From an uncultured Lachnospiraceae bacterium (GTDB lineage: Bacteria; Bacillota; Clostridia; Lachnospirales; Lachnospiraceae), in the NCBI GenBank assembly GCA_937916415.1, contig CALGGH010000072.1, forward strand, positions 1-23,899: 23,899 nucleotides of DNA, given 5' to 3'. Shown piece after piece: positions 1-6,994 of this stretch. Each line of letters opens with the position of its first letter. The stretch's first letter is position 1. The notes beneath the pieces were generated by a model. The model saw only the letters and a program-made list of their open reading frames with translations. It searched no databases and had not been told where the DNA came from. The translations under genes and the position numbers were made by a program.

Positions 1-22
1 AAAAGAACCGTCCCCTTGATCA
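1..22 (+). repeat. GATC-ended 27-bp repeat, copy 1 (cut by window edge)
   Basis: This is the right-hand 22 bp of the 27-bp interspersed repeat: part of the left end, the 13-nt core AAGAACCGTCCCC and the right end TTGATCA. The first five bases would lie outside the window. It forms a same-orientation pair with the copy at 48-74 and lies just downstream of the xseB stop codon. The spacer between the two resembles the spacer of the 6919/6962 pair (both contain an AGCC.GCAAAG-like string). Confidence 0.85.
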
Positions 23-47
23 CGTTGATCGCCACAGCCGGCAAAGT

Positions 48-74
48 TGATCAAAAGAACCGTCCCCTTGATCA
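48..74 (+). repeat. GATC-ended 27-bp repeat, copy 2
   Basis: Complete copy with left end TGATCAA, core AAGAACCGTCCCC and right end TTGATCA. The ends are inverted complements, so a single strand can fold into a 7-bp stem with a 13-nt loop. The preceding six bases, CAAAGT, recur before or after other copies, which suggests the true unit is about 33 bp. It ends 7 bp from the xseB stop codon, so it lies in the 3' region of the xse transcript. Confidence 0.9.
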
Positions 75-81
75 CCACAGT

Positions 82-303
82 TTATTCAAATGCTTCAGTG
101 CTGCCGTCGGCACTGAGTTTCAGCACGTTCTTCTCTATGACGTCGATCCTGTCATTGCATTTTTCCAGCAGTTTCATGCCCGCTTCATATTTGGCAAAGG
201 CCTCCTCGATCGCCACGTCCTTGTCCTCCAGGTCTTCGATTATCTCCTCAACCTGCCCAAACAGGCTCTCCAGCGTCTCTTCGTTGTTCTCTTTGTTAGC
301 CAT
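82..303 (-). CDS. xseB: Exodeoxyribonuclease VII small subunit
   Basis: Small subunit of exonuclease VII, which with XseA degrades single-stranded DNA into short oligonucleotides in the cytoplasm. The 73-residue product has the usual length and the family's central helical hairpin: LESLFGQVEEIIEDLED near residues 11-27, then an EAFAKYEAGMKLLEKCNDRI stretch. The start is ATG preceded by AAGGAG about 7 nt upstream. It lies 71 bp downstream of the xseA stop on the same strand, so the two are probably cotranscribed. That gap holds a degenerate copy of the xseA 3' end. Two copies of the 27-bp repeat follow the stop. Confidence 0.95.
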   Translation of the reverse strand: MANKENNEETLESLFGQVEEIIEDLEDKDVAIEEAFAKYEAGMKLLEKCNDRIDVIEKNVLKLSADGSTEAFE

Positions 304-326
304 CTTTATCTCCTTTTTTGACCCGT

Positions 327-408
327 CACGGATCAGTCGATTGCCACCGCTTCCTTTACAATCGCGCCCACCTATCAGTCGACCGCCATGCTTTCCTTAA
401 CCGTCGCG
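327..408 (-). repeat. 42-bp-period direct repeat spanning the xseA 3' end
   Basis: Bases 332-366 and 374-408 align without gaps at a 42-bp offset, matching at 26 of 35 positions. The right copy encodes the last residues of XseA, ATVKESMAVD and the stop. The left copy, past the stop in the same frame, reads AIVKEAVAID and a stop. The offset is exactly 14 codons. The similarity to a tail-end duplication is seen in the sequence; the duplication event itself is inferred. Confidence 0.7.
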
Positions 409-1577
409 TCGAGGTATCCGTCACTGACGTACACCCTGAACTCGTCGCCCGGCCTCACGTCGTTCACGCTGCTGATGCGCTCTCCGGTGGGCAGGGATGC
501 GACGGAGTAGCCCTGATTCAGCTTATCCAGGGGCGATAGTCCCTTCATTCTCTCTATGTAGACCTGCAGCCTGTGCCTCTTGTCCCTCATGTGGGAGTTC
601 ATGGCGTTTTCCAGCCTGCCCTCCAGGTTCATCAGGTAGGTTTTTTTCTGAATCAGCTGATTGGCAGGTGACAGTGCGTTAACCCTGAGTGACAGTTCCT
701 TTTGCCTGTGCCTGCATTCAGTGATGACGTCCATCATGGCTTCGGTAAGGCTGCTCCTCAGCTGCTCGTAATCAAGCAGCAGCCTCTCGGATTCATATAC
801 GGCGAGCTCGGCTGCCGCGGAAGGCGTCGGTGCCCTCAAGTCAGCCACGAAGTCAGCTATGGTCACGTCGGTCTCATGTCCAACCGCCGATATGACCGGC
901 ACCGGACAGTCAAAAATGGCCTGCGCCGTCTCCTCTTCGTTAAAAGCCCACAGGTCCTCTATGGAGCCGCCTCCGCGTCCCACTATCATCACGTCGACTC
1001 CCTGTGCCGCCAGGGCCCTGATGCCGGCCGCTATGCTCGCAGACGCCCCGTCTCCTTGGACGAGTGCCGGATACAGTATGATCTGTATGCCCGGATTCCT
1101 TCGCCTGGACACGTCTATTATGTCCCGAACCGCCGCACCCGTCGGCGCGGTGACCACACCCAGCGTGCGCACGTATTTGGGGATCGGCTGCTTGTACTCA
1201 GGCGCGAACATCCCCCTCTCCTCCAGCTCCTCCTTGAGCTTTTCAAATTTAAGGTAAAGCTCGCCCTTGCTGACGTTCAGCCTGGCGGTGGCGGCATAAA
1301 AGCTGTAGGTTCCGCTCTTTTCGTATACGTCTATGCGTCCTGACAGTTCCAGGCTCTGTCCGTTTTCGATCCTGAAGTCCAGCCTGGACGCGGCGGCCCT
1401 GAACATCGCGCAGGAGATCTGAGCGTCGTCATCCTTGAGCGTAAAGTATACGTGCCCGCTCTGGTGATACTTGCAGTTGCTGACTTCGCCGCTTATCTTC
1501 ACCTTCTTCAGGATGAAGTCCTGGATGAACATGTTGTGTATGTATTTGGTTATCTCAGAGATGGTATAGGTCTTCAT
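375..1577 (-). CDS. xseA: Exodeoxyribonuclease VII large subunit
   Basis: Catalytic large subunit of exonuclease VII. It has an N-terminal OB-fold DNA-binding domain (about residues 1-100), then the catalytic domain with the family signatures GRGGGSIEDLWAFN at 200-213 and VGHETD near 232-237. A coiled helical region and a C-terminal segment with LDKLNQGYSV follow. The 400 residues are normal for the family. The ATG start has only a modest Shine-Dalgarno (GGAAAG). The gene follows nusB by 75 bp, with a possible attenuator hairpin at the end of nusB. The C-terminal coding sequence seems tandemly duplicated just after the stop. Confidence 0.97.
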   Translation of the reverse strand: MKTYTISEITKYIHNMFIQDFILKKVKISGEVSNCKYHQSGHVYFTLKDDDAQISCAMFRAAASRLDFRIENGQSLELSGRIDVYEKSGTYSFYAATARLNVSKGELYLKFEKLKEELEERGMFAPEYKQPIPKYVRTLGVVTAPTGAAVRDIIDVSRRRNPGIQIILYPALVQGDGASASIAAGIRALAAQGVDVMIVGRGGGSIEDLWAFNEEETAQAIFDCPVPVISAVGHETDVTIADFVADLRAPTPSAAAELAVYESERLLLDYEQLRSSLTEAMMDVITECRHRQKELSLRVNALSPANQLIQKKTYLMNLEGRLENAMNSHMRDKRHRLQVYIERMKGLSPLDKLNQGYSVASLPTGERISSVNDVRPGDEFRVYVSDGYLDATVKESMAVD

Positions 1578-1628
1578 TCAGTCTTTCCGATAATGGTTTA
1601 CATAATGCAACGAAAGAAGCGTTCCCTA

Positions 1629-1671
1629 TAAAAAAGTCCCGGCCAAAGCTAGTCATGCAAACTTGGCCAGG
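1629..1671 (-). terminator. Possible intrinsic terminator or attenuator at the nusB 3' end
   Basis: On the minus strand, a stem (CC, a bulged base, GGCCAA pairing with TTGGCC and GG) is followed three bases later by a run of six T residues. The hairpin overlaps the nusB stop codon. It could reduce readthrough from asp23-nusB into xseA-xseB, giving unequal expression within one transcript. I see no convincing new promoter before xseA, so partial termination fits better than a full stop. Shape only; no energy was computed. Confidence 0.4.
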
Positions 1672-2057
1672 ACACCATTTACAAAAGCTCCCGATGAATC
1701 CTGGCCGTATTTCTTGGCCAGTTCCACCGCTTCATTGATCGCCACCGAAGTGGGAATGTCATCATCATGCAGGATCTCATACACGGCCAGCCGGATGATG
1801 GCAAGATCCGACTTGGACATGCGCGACGTGGTCCAGTTCCTGCTGTTGGAGTCGACCGCCGCGTCTATCTCCGGGATCTTCTCCACGATGCGTCCAAACT
1901 TGGATGACACGTATTCACGTTCCTCATCGGTGGCCGATTCGGACCAGCTGTCCGAGTCAAAGAACAGGCCGACCTGCTCATCATAGGCATCCGGCGGATA
2001 GAACTCCACCCTGAACAGCAGCCGGTATATAGCTTCTCTTATCTTTCTTCTGGTCAT
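1653..2057 (-). CDS. nusB: Transcription antitermination factor NusB
   Basis: NusB is an all-helical RNA-binding protein that, with NusE (S10), supports antitermination complexes, notably on rRNA operons. The product begins MTRRKIREAIYRLLFRVEFY, the typical NusB opening. It contains the conserved AIIRLAVYEI helix and ends with the family motif SVAINEAVELAKKYGQDSSGAFVNGVLAK. I start it at the ATG 4 nt past the asp23 stop (134 residues). An in-frame GTG at 2078 would add seven residues and overlap asp23, but lacks a good ribosome site. Neither start has a strong Shine-Dalgarno, so translational coupling to asp23 is likely. Confidence 0.95.
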   Translation of the reverse strand: MTRRKIREAIYRLLFRVEFYPPDAYDEQVGLFFDSDSWSESATDEEREYVSSKFGRIVEKIPEIDAAVDSNSRNWTTSRMSKSDLAIIRLAVYEILHDDDIPTSVAINEAVELAKKYGQDSSGAFVNGVLAKFA

Positions 2058-2061
2058 TGGA

Positions 2062-2439
2062 TCATCTGCCGGGTGCACTGATTCCCGAAATCTTGACGTT
2101 CACGTCCGTAACGGTCAGCGACGTCATGTTTTCCACGCTGGACTTAACCCTCTCCTGAACCTTCTGGCAGGTCGCGGGGATGTTGTATCCGTATTCCATG
2201 ACTATGGACAGGTAAGCCTTCACTGACTTGCCGTTCACGTCCACCTTGACTCCGCGGTTGAGCGCACGCACTCCTACCTTGTCGAGCAGTTCGGCCGTCA
2301 CGTCTCCTGCCATGCCGTGCACGCCGTCTATCTCGGTGGCCGCCAGGGCAGCTATCATGCCAACCACGTCATCAGCTATCTTTACGGAACCGACGGGTTC
2401 CGTCTCATTCATGTTGTCAAAAGTTTCCTTATCAGCCAT
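2062..2439 (-). CDS. Asp23/Gls24 (YloU-like) envelope-stress family protein
   Basis: A 125-residue Asp23/Gls24 family protein of the DUF322 type. The diagnostic core is seen: VKIADDVVGMIAALAATEIDGVHGM, then GVKVDVNGKSVKAYLSIVMEYGYNIP, then VQERVKSSVENMTSLTVTDVNVKISG. Family members are small, abundant proteins linked to the cell envelope and alkaline or general stress; the molecular role is uncertain. The chosen ATG has GGAGG five bases upstream; the longer in-frame TTG at 2451 would place that ribosome site inside the gene. It heads asp23-nusB-xseA-xseB, a gene order common in Clostridia, and lies behind a sigma-A-like promoter. Confidence 0.93.
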   Translation of the reverse strand: MADKETFDNMNETEPVGSVKIADDVVGMIAALAATEIDGVHGMAGDVTAELLDKVGVRALNRGVKVDVNGKSVKAYLSIVMEYGYNIPATCQKVQERVKSSVENMTSLTVTDVNVKISGISAPGR

Positions 2440-2458
2440 CTCATCCTCCAAATGCGCC

Positions 2459-2548
2459 GGTACGTGACCTAATGAACATGTTATTACTCGACTGTTCCCA
2501 ATGTCTGCCTTTCCGCGCAGACAGTAACATTATATTACGTCACGTACC
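2459..2548. repeat. Nested inverted repeats across the asp23 promoter and leader
   Basis: A perfect 10-bp inverted repeat (GGTACGTGAC at 2459-2468, GTCACGTACC at 2539-2548) encloses ATGTTA/TAACAT (2478-2483 and 2525-2530) and a central GTCTGC/GCAGAC hairpin (2503-2508 and 2517-2522). The right outer arm lies in the spacer of the predicted asp23 promoter; the left outer arm lies in the untranslated leader. The central hairpin would be at the very 5' end of the transcript. A pair of operator half-sites or an RNA/DNA structure are both possible. Confidence 0.6.
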
Positions 2549-2558
2549 GAATAATCAA
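2529..2558 (-). promoter_or_regulatory. Sigma-A-like promoter for asp23-nusB-xseA-xseB
   Basis: On the minus strand, TTGATT (2553-2558) and a perfect TATAAT (2529-2534) are separated by 18 bp. Transcription would start near 2522 and give a leader of about 80 nt before the asp23 ATG. The position, between the end of the transglutaminase-like gene and asp23, supports a separate transcription unit. Confidence 0.65.
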
Positions 2559-2596
2559 GTAACGTGTCTGCTGCCGGAACACGCTTTTTATACTTT

Positions 2597-3943
2597 TTAA
2601 GTCAGCTTGAAGCTGATCGTCAGCGAATCCGGGTTTTCCCAAAAACTTAACGTGTTGCCGGACTTACGGCTGCCCATTATCCTGAACACGTTCTGGTTGT
2701 CCAAAAGATACGCCTTGACGCTCTGATAGGACACCGCGTCGGATGCCTTGATCGCCACGAACTCCCTGCCCTGGGCGTAAGCGTTGTCAAAAACGGCCTG
2801 CAGGCCTTCCTCGTTGGGATAGGTGAAATACGCACCCTCACGCACGTAATAATTGTCGTCTATCGCATCACAGGGAGGCAGTTCCACGGGAGCGTTGGGA
2901 AAATGCGTCAGCAGCATCTCGTATCCGGGCACGCACAGGTAATCATAGCTGATGGAAGGCATCGAGTCCTCTTCCCCGCTCTCGCTGCGGTAATTGGCAT
3001 CGCCCCAGGTGGCATCCACGTAATAGTACGCTCCGTCCGCATAAACCAGGTTCCAGGCATGATTGCCGTCCTGCGTGGTCGTTCCGGTGACCAGCGAGCA
3101 CTGGATGCCGACCCTGTCGCACAGGTACTGAAAGGCCTTGGCATAGCCCTGGCAGACGCTCCTGCCGTTGATGAACACGGAGCAGATGTTCTGATTGTCG
3201 ACCGCGGTCAGGTCATATTCGGTATTTTTGATGATGTACTCATATATGTACTTGACCTTGGAATAATCGTCGCCCTGATGCATGCCTGACACCGCTTCCG
3301 TCACGTAATAATCAATGGCATCCTGCCTCTGTCCTATCGTGTCGGAATTCATCGTGTAAGTGCCCTTGAAGCCCATGGCCTCCATGGTGTCACCGCGGGT
3401 GTATCGCGTATATACGTAGCCTGAAGTCCAGAATATCTCCGGATGATCCATCATGACGCAGTTGAAGATGCGGTTGATCACTTCCTCGTCCAGACAGTCC
3501 AAGCCTATGTTGGAACTCATGGTGATGAGAGCCAGGTATATCTGGTTGTAAACCTTCCGGTAATCAGTGGTCAGGTGCTCGTAGGCATATTCTCCGGCAT
3601 TGTTGGCATAGCCGACGTTCAGCTGTTCCGGCGTGAAATACACCAGTGAATCTATGCCGGACGTATCCTCCTTGGCCTCGATCTCGTATTCTCCCGATCC
3701 GTCCCGGCCGTCGGAACCGCCGTATGATGACGGAAACTGCGCGTTGCCAATGCTGTCCATGTAGGAAGGCACGTATTCACCGCTCTCCTCACCTTCGGCG
3801 GGGATGGGTTCCACGTTAATGGCATAACCGGTGTCCGGACGCACTATGGATATGCCCGCACATCCGGTAGCAAGCGCCGCCGTCAGGATCAGGCACAATG
3901 CCGCGCGGCCTGCGATATGCATTTTGCGATTACGTTTTATCAT
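2597..3943 (-). CDS. Transglutaminase-like superfamily lipoprotein
   Basis: A predicted secreted lipoprotein with a transglutaminase-like (papain-fold) domain. The N-terminus is basic, then a hydrophobic stretch ends in a lipobox-like ALATGC with Cys28 as lipid anchor. A low-complexity Ser/Gly/Glu linker follows. The catalytic core shows the expected order: Cys264 in RSVCQGYAKAFQYLC, His295 in GNHAWNLV and Asp310 in YYYVDATWGD. Such domains cleave or rearrange peptide bonds outside the cell; the substrate is unknown. I start at the ATG 4 nt past the prfC stop (449 residues). A longer frame from 3997 would overlap prfC and push the signal peptide 18 residues inward. It probably cotranscribes with prfC. 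Confidence 0.85.
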   Translation of the reverse strand: MIKRNRKMHIAGRAALCLILTAALATGCAGISIVRPDTGYAINVEPIPAEGEESGEYVPSYMDSIGNAQFPSSYGGSDGRDGSGEYEIEAKEDTSGIDSLVYFTPEQLNVGYANNAGEYAYEHLTTDYRKVYNQIYLALITMSSNIGLDCLDEEVINRIFNCVMMDHPEIFWTSGYVYTRYTRGDTMEAMGFKGTYTMNSDTIGQRQDAIDYYVTEAVSGMHQGDDYSKVKYIYEYIIKNTEYDLTAVDNQNICSVFINGRSVCQGYAKAFQYLCDRVGIQCSLVTGTTTQDGNHAWNLVYADGAYYYVDATWGDANYRSESGEEDSMPSISYDYLCVPGYEMLLTHFPNAPVELPPCDAIDDNYYVREGAYFTYPNEEGLQAVFDNAYAQGREFVAIKASDAVSYQSVKAYLLDNQNVFRIMGSRKSGNTLSFWENPDSLTISFKLT

Positions 3944-3947
3944 GCGC

Positions 3948-5549
3948 TTAGTCCGCAGAGCCAAACTCCGAAAGGACAAGCCCCTCATTTCTCTCAAGAG
4001 TCATCCTGATGCTCCATTCATTCACGAACAGGAGCAGGGGGCGGTCCTTTAAGTCTGACACCTTCCTCATGTCGGTCGTGCCGGTCAGCCTGGGCACGTC
4101 CACTTCGGTATAATTCTCGATCCACCTGATGTACTCATACGGCAGGTTTTCGAGCTTGATCTCCACGTTGTATTCGTTTTCGAGCCTGTACTTGAGCACG
4201 TCGAACTGCAGCACGCCGACGACTCCGACGATGACTTCCTCGAGTCCGCTTCCCAGCTCCTTGAATATCTGTATGGCTCCTTCCTGGGCAATCTGGGTCA
4301 CGCCCTTGACGAACTGCTTGCGCTTCATCGTGTCGAGCTGCCTTACCCTGGCGAAGTGCTCGGGCGCAAAAGTCGGGATTCCGGCATACCTGTACTCGTC
4401 CTTGGGAATGGTCAGCGTGTCCCCTATGGCAAAAATGCCGGGATCGAACACGCCTATGATGTCTCCCGCATAGGCCTCGTCCAGTATCTTGCGTGAATCG
4501 GCCATGATCTGCTGCGGCTGCGACAGCCTCATGACCTTGCCTGACTGCACGTGCCTGACCTCCATCTGTGAATCATACCTGCCCGAACAGATGCGCATGA
4601 AGGCGAGCCTGTCGCGATGCGCCTTGTTCATGTTGGCCTGTATCTTGAACACAAATGCCGAAAATTCGTTTTCCACGGGATCTATCAGTCCCTTATCGGT
4701 CATCCTGGCCAGCGGGGTGGTCGTCATCTCCAGGAAATACCTGAGGAATATCTCAACGCCAAAATTGGTCAGCGCCGAGCCAAAGAACACCGGAGTCAGG
4801 TCACCGGCACGTACCTTATTCAGGTCAAACTCGCTGCTGGCGCCGTCCAGGAGTTCAATCTCCTCCGTCAGCTTTTCGTACGCCTCGCTGCCTATTTCTG
4901 ACACGAGGGCTTCCCGGTCATCTATCGGGACGGTCCTGGTCTCTCCCTCCTTGGTACCCTTTTCCGTGTCGTAATACAGGTTCACGCAGGATTTCTGCCT
5001 GTCAAAAACGCCCTTAAAGGCCTTGCCCGAACCGATGGGCCAGTTGACGGGGCACGTGGCTATGCCGAGTTCCTTTTCGATGTCGTCGAGCAGGTCGAAC
5101 GTGTCATTGGCGTCACGGTCCATCTTGTTGATGAACGTGAATATCGGGATGTGCCTCATCACGCAGACCTTAAAGAGCTTGCGCGTCTGGGGTTCCACGC
5201 CCTTAGCTGCATCAATGACCATCACGGCTGAGTCCGCCGCCATCAGCGTGCGGTACGTGTCCTCCGAAAAGTCCTGATGTCCCGGCGTGTCCAATATGTT
5301 GATGCAGAATCCGTCGTACTCAAACTGCAGCACCGAGCTCGTAACCGAGATTCCACGCTGCTTCTCTATCTCCATCCAGTCGCTGACGGCGTGCCTGGCC
5401 GTGGCCTTTCCCTTGACGGATCCGGCCAGGTTGATGGCGCCTCCGTACAGCAGGAGTTTCTCCGTAAGCGTTGTTTTGCCGGCATCGGGATGTGAAATGA
5501 TCGCAAACGTCCGCCGGCGGTTGATTTCATGTTCTATGTCGTTACTCAT
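3948..5549 (-). CDS. prfC: Peptide chain release factor 3
   Basis: RF3 is a translational GTPase that releases RF1/RF2 from the ribosome after peptide release. Seen: the P-loop SHPDAGKT at residues 19-26, the switch I region EKQRGISVTSS, the G3 motif DTPGHQDFSED, the G4 motif NKMDRD, and the RF3-type C-terminal domain with EHFARVRQLDTMKRKQFVKG and QFDVLKYRLENEYN. Length 533 is normal. An ATG at 5561 would add four residues; the one used has a G-rich, weakly Shine-Dalgarno-like GGGGGA just upstream. It follows deoB by about 40 bp and runs into the transglutaminase-like gene. Confidence 0.97.
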   Translation of the reverse strand: MSNDIEHEINRRRTFAIISHPDAGKTTLTEKLLLYGGAINLAGSVKGKATARHAVSDWMEIEKQRGISVTSSVLQFEYDGFCINILDTPGHQDFSEDTYRTLMAADSAVMVIDAAKGVEPQTRKLFKVCVMRHIPIFTFINKMDRDANDTFDLLDDIEKELGIATCPVNWPIGSGKAFKGVFDRQKSCVNLYYDTEKGTKEGETRTVPIDDREALVSEIGSEAYEKLTEEIELLDGASSEFDLNKVRAGDLTPVFFGSALTNFGVEIFLRYFLEMTTTPLARMTDKGLIDPVENEFSAFVFKIQANMNKAHRDRLAFMRICSGRYDSQMEVRHVQSGKVMRLSQPQQIMADSRKILDEAYAGDIIGVFDPGIFAIGDTLTIPKDEYRYAGIPTFAPEHFARVRQLDTMKRKQFVKGVTQIAQEGAIQIFKELGSGLEEVIVGVVGVLQFDVLKYRLENEYNVEIKLENLPYEYIRWIENYTEVDVPRLTGTTDMRKVSDLKDRPLLLFVNEWSIRMTLERNEGLVLSEFGSAD

Positions 5550-5591
5550 GTCGTCCCCCATACAAGGAATGGTTAATCAGTCGCATAAAGC

Positions 5592-6746
5592 CTATCCCAG
5601 CATGCTGCTGCCCTTAAACCCGGGAGTAATGCCAAACGCGTCCAGCACCGTGGCGCCTATGTCAGCGAACGTCTCCCCTGTCCCGCAGTTGCCCGGAGTG
5701 ACCTTGTGCCCATACAGCAGGAACGGTATGTATTCCCTGGTGTGGTCCGTGGTCTTGGTAAAGCCGGGATCACAGCCATGATCGGCCGTAATGACGAGAT
5801 AATCATCCTCATGCAGCTTGTCCATCATTATCGGCAGCCTCTCGTCAAAATAAGACAGCGCAGACGCGTACCCGTCCACGTCCCTGCGGTGTCCGTAGAT
5901 CATGTCGGTGTCAACCAGGTTAACGAAGCACAGTCCGTCAAAATCCCTGTCCATGATTGCGATGGTCTTGTCTATTCCGTCGGGATTGCCCGTGGTCGGA
6001 TTGGATTCGGTCACGCCGCGTCCCGCGAATATGTCGCTGATCTTACCTACGGATATGACGTCCCTGCCCGCGTCCTTCAGCTGGTCCAGAATGGTCACGC
6101 CCGTGGGTTCCAGCGAAAAGTCATGCCTCCGGGGAGTGCGCACGAAGCTGCCGCTCTCTCCGACGAAGGGCCTGGCGATCACCCGTCCAACTCCGGTGCT
6201 GCCCTTTAGCATCTGCCTCGCCATGCGGCAATACTCATACAGCTGCTCAACCGGCACGATGGACTCATGAGCGGCTATCTGAAACACCGAGTCGGCCGAG
6301 GTATACACGATCAGCGCACCGGTCTTCAGGTGCTCGTCTCCGTAGTCCTTGATGACCTCTGTGCCCGAATAGGGCCTGTTGCACAGGACCTCCCTGCCGG
6401 TCAGCTTCTCAAACTCCTCTATGGTCTCCCGGGGAAAGCCGTTCGAAAAGGTGGGCATCGGATCGGGCGAATACACGCCCGCTATCTCCCAGTGTCCTAT
6501 CGTCGTATCCTTGCCGCTGGACGCTTCCTTTAACCTCGCATACCTGCCCTTCGGCTCGTCCACGCCTTCCAGGAAATCGATTCCGTCTATGTTAAAAAGT
6601 CCAAGCTCCCTCATGTTGGGCAGCCTGAAATGCTCCGAACGGGAGCAGCTCCTGATGGTATTTGCCCCTGCGTCGCCAAAAGCTTCGGCATCAGGCAGTT
6701 CTCCAACGCCGAAGCTATCCAGTACTATGATAAAAAATCTGCTCAA
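5592..6746 (-). CDS. deoB: Phosphopentomutase
   Basis: Interconverts (deoxy)ribose 1-phosphate and 5-phosphate, linking nucleoside salvage to the pentose phosphate pathway. It is an alkaline-phosphatase-superfamily enzyme: Asp10 in VLDSFGVGELPDA, the phospho-acceptor threonine in KDTTIGHWE (Thr81/82), and metal ligands in DTDMIYGHRRDVDGY, TADHGCDPG and TDHTREY. I start it at a TTG codon giving 384 residues beginning (M)SRFFIIVLDSFG, because GAAGGAG lies 6 nt upstream. A longer frame from 6773 would encode that ribosome site. The start is preceded by the four-copy repeat cluster, so its promoter must lie within or beyond those repeats. Confidence 0.96.
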   Translation of the reverse strand: MSRFFIIVLDSFGVGELPDAEAFGDAGANTIRSCSRSEHFRLPNMRELGLFNIDGIDFLEGVDEPKGRYARLKEASSGKDTTIGHWEIAGVYSPDPMPTFSNGFPRETIEEFEKLTGREVLCNRPYSGTEVIKDYGDEHLKTGALIVYTSADSVFQIAAHESIVPVEQLYEYCRMARQMLKGSTGVGRVIARPFVGESGSFVRTPRRHDFSLEPTGVTILDQLKDAGRDVISVGKISDIFAGRGVTESNPTTGNPDGIDKTIAIMDRDFDGLCFVNLVDTDMIYGHRRDVDGYASALSYFDERLPIMMDKLHEDDYLVITADHGCDPGFTKTTDHTREYIPFLLYGHKVTPGNCGTGETFADIGATVLDAFGITPGFKGSSMLG

Positions 6747-6752
6747 ACCTAA

Positions 6753-6759
6753 CTCCTTC
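6753..6759 (-). promoter_or_regulatory. Ribosome binding site fixing the deoB TTG start
   Basis: GAAGGAG on the minus strand, 6 nt before TTG at 6746. The protein that results begins as phosphopentomutases usually do. No other start codon in this frame has comparable spacing to a Shine-Dalgarno. Confidence 0.75.
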
Positions 6760-6782
6760 AGAATTTGAATCAAGTTATAAAG

Positions 6783-6809
6783 TGATCAAGGGGACGGTTC
6801 TTTTGATCA
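6783..6809 (-). repeat. GATC-ended 27-bp repeat, copy 3
   Basis: Complete copy in inverted orientation (core reads GGGGACGGTTCTT on the plus strand). It is followed by ACTTTG, the complement of the CAAAGT flank seen at other copies. It forms a same-orientation pair with 6845-6871. Extra TGATCA hexamers lie between them at 6826-6831 and 6835-6840. Confidence 0.9.
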
Positions 6810-6844
6810 ACTTTGTTGATTGGGGTGATCAACATGATCAAGGG

Positions 6845-6871
6845 TGATCAAGGGGACGGTTCTTTTGATCA
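6845..6871 (-). repeat. GATC-ended 27-bp repeat, copy 4
   Basis: Complete inverted-orientation copy. With six further bases (through 6877) it is a perfect 33-bp inverted repeat of 6913-6945, separated by 35 bp. The intergenic space between deoB and the CobW-like gene is therefore largely symmetrical. Confidence 0.9.
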
Positions 6872-6918
6872 ACTTTAATCAACTGACCCGAATGACATTA
6901 TGTTCCTGCCTGTAAAGT

Positions 6919-6945
6919 TGATCAAAAGAACCGTCCCCTTGATCA
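6919..6945 (+). repeat. GATC-ended 27-bp repeat, copy 5
   Basis: Complete copy in plus orientation, preceded by TAAAGT. It is the inverse partner of copy 4 and pairs with copy 6 at a 43-bp offset. Confidence 0.9.
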
Positions 6946-6961
6946 CACCAGCCAGCAAAGA

Positions 6962-6988
6962 TGATCAAAAGAACCGTCCCCTTGATCA
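6962..6988 (+). repeat. GATC-ended 27-bp repeat, copy 6
   Basis: Complete copy in plus orientation, preceded by CAAAGA. It ends 6 bp from the stop codon of the CobW-like gene at 6995, so like copy 2 it abuts a gene's 3' end. Confidence 0.9.
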
Positions 6989-6994
6989 CATCGG

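Noticed and set aside
1..74. The paired repeats read as a short CRISPR array
   Set aside because: Only two copies occur per site, spacers are short, uneven and partly similar to each other, and no cas genes are present.
2560..2596. Hairpin CGTGT/ACACG after the transglutaminase-like gene as its terminator
   Set aside because: The stem is only about 5-6 bp. The T-rich tract is on the plus-strand side, where no gene needs terminating, so it was not listed as a feature.
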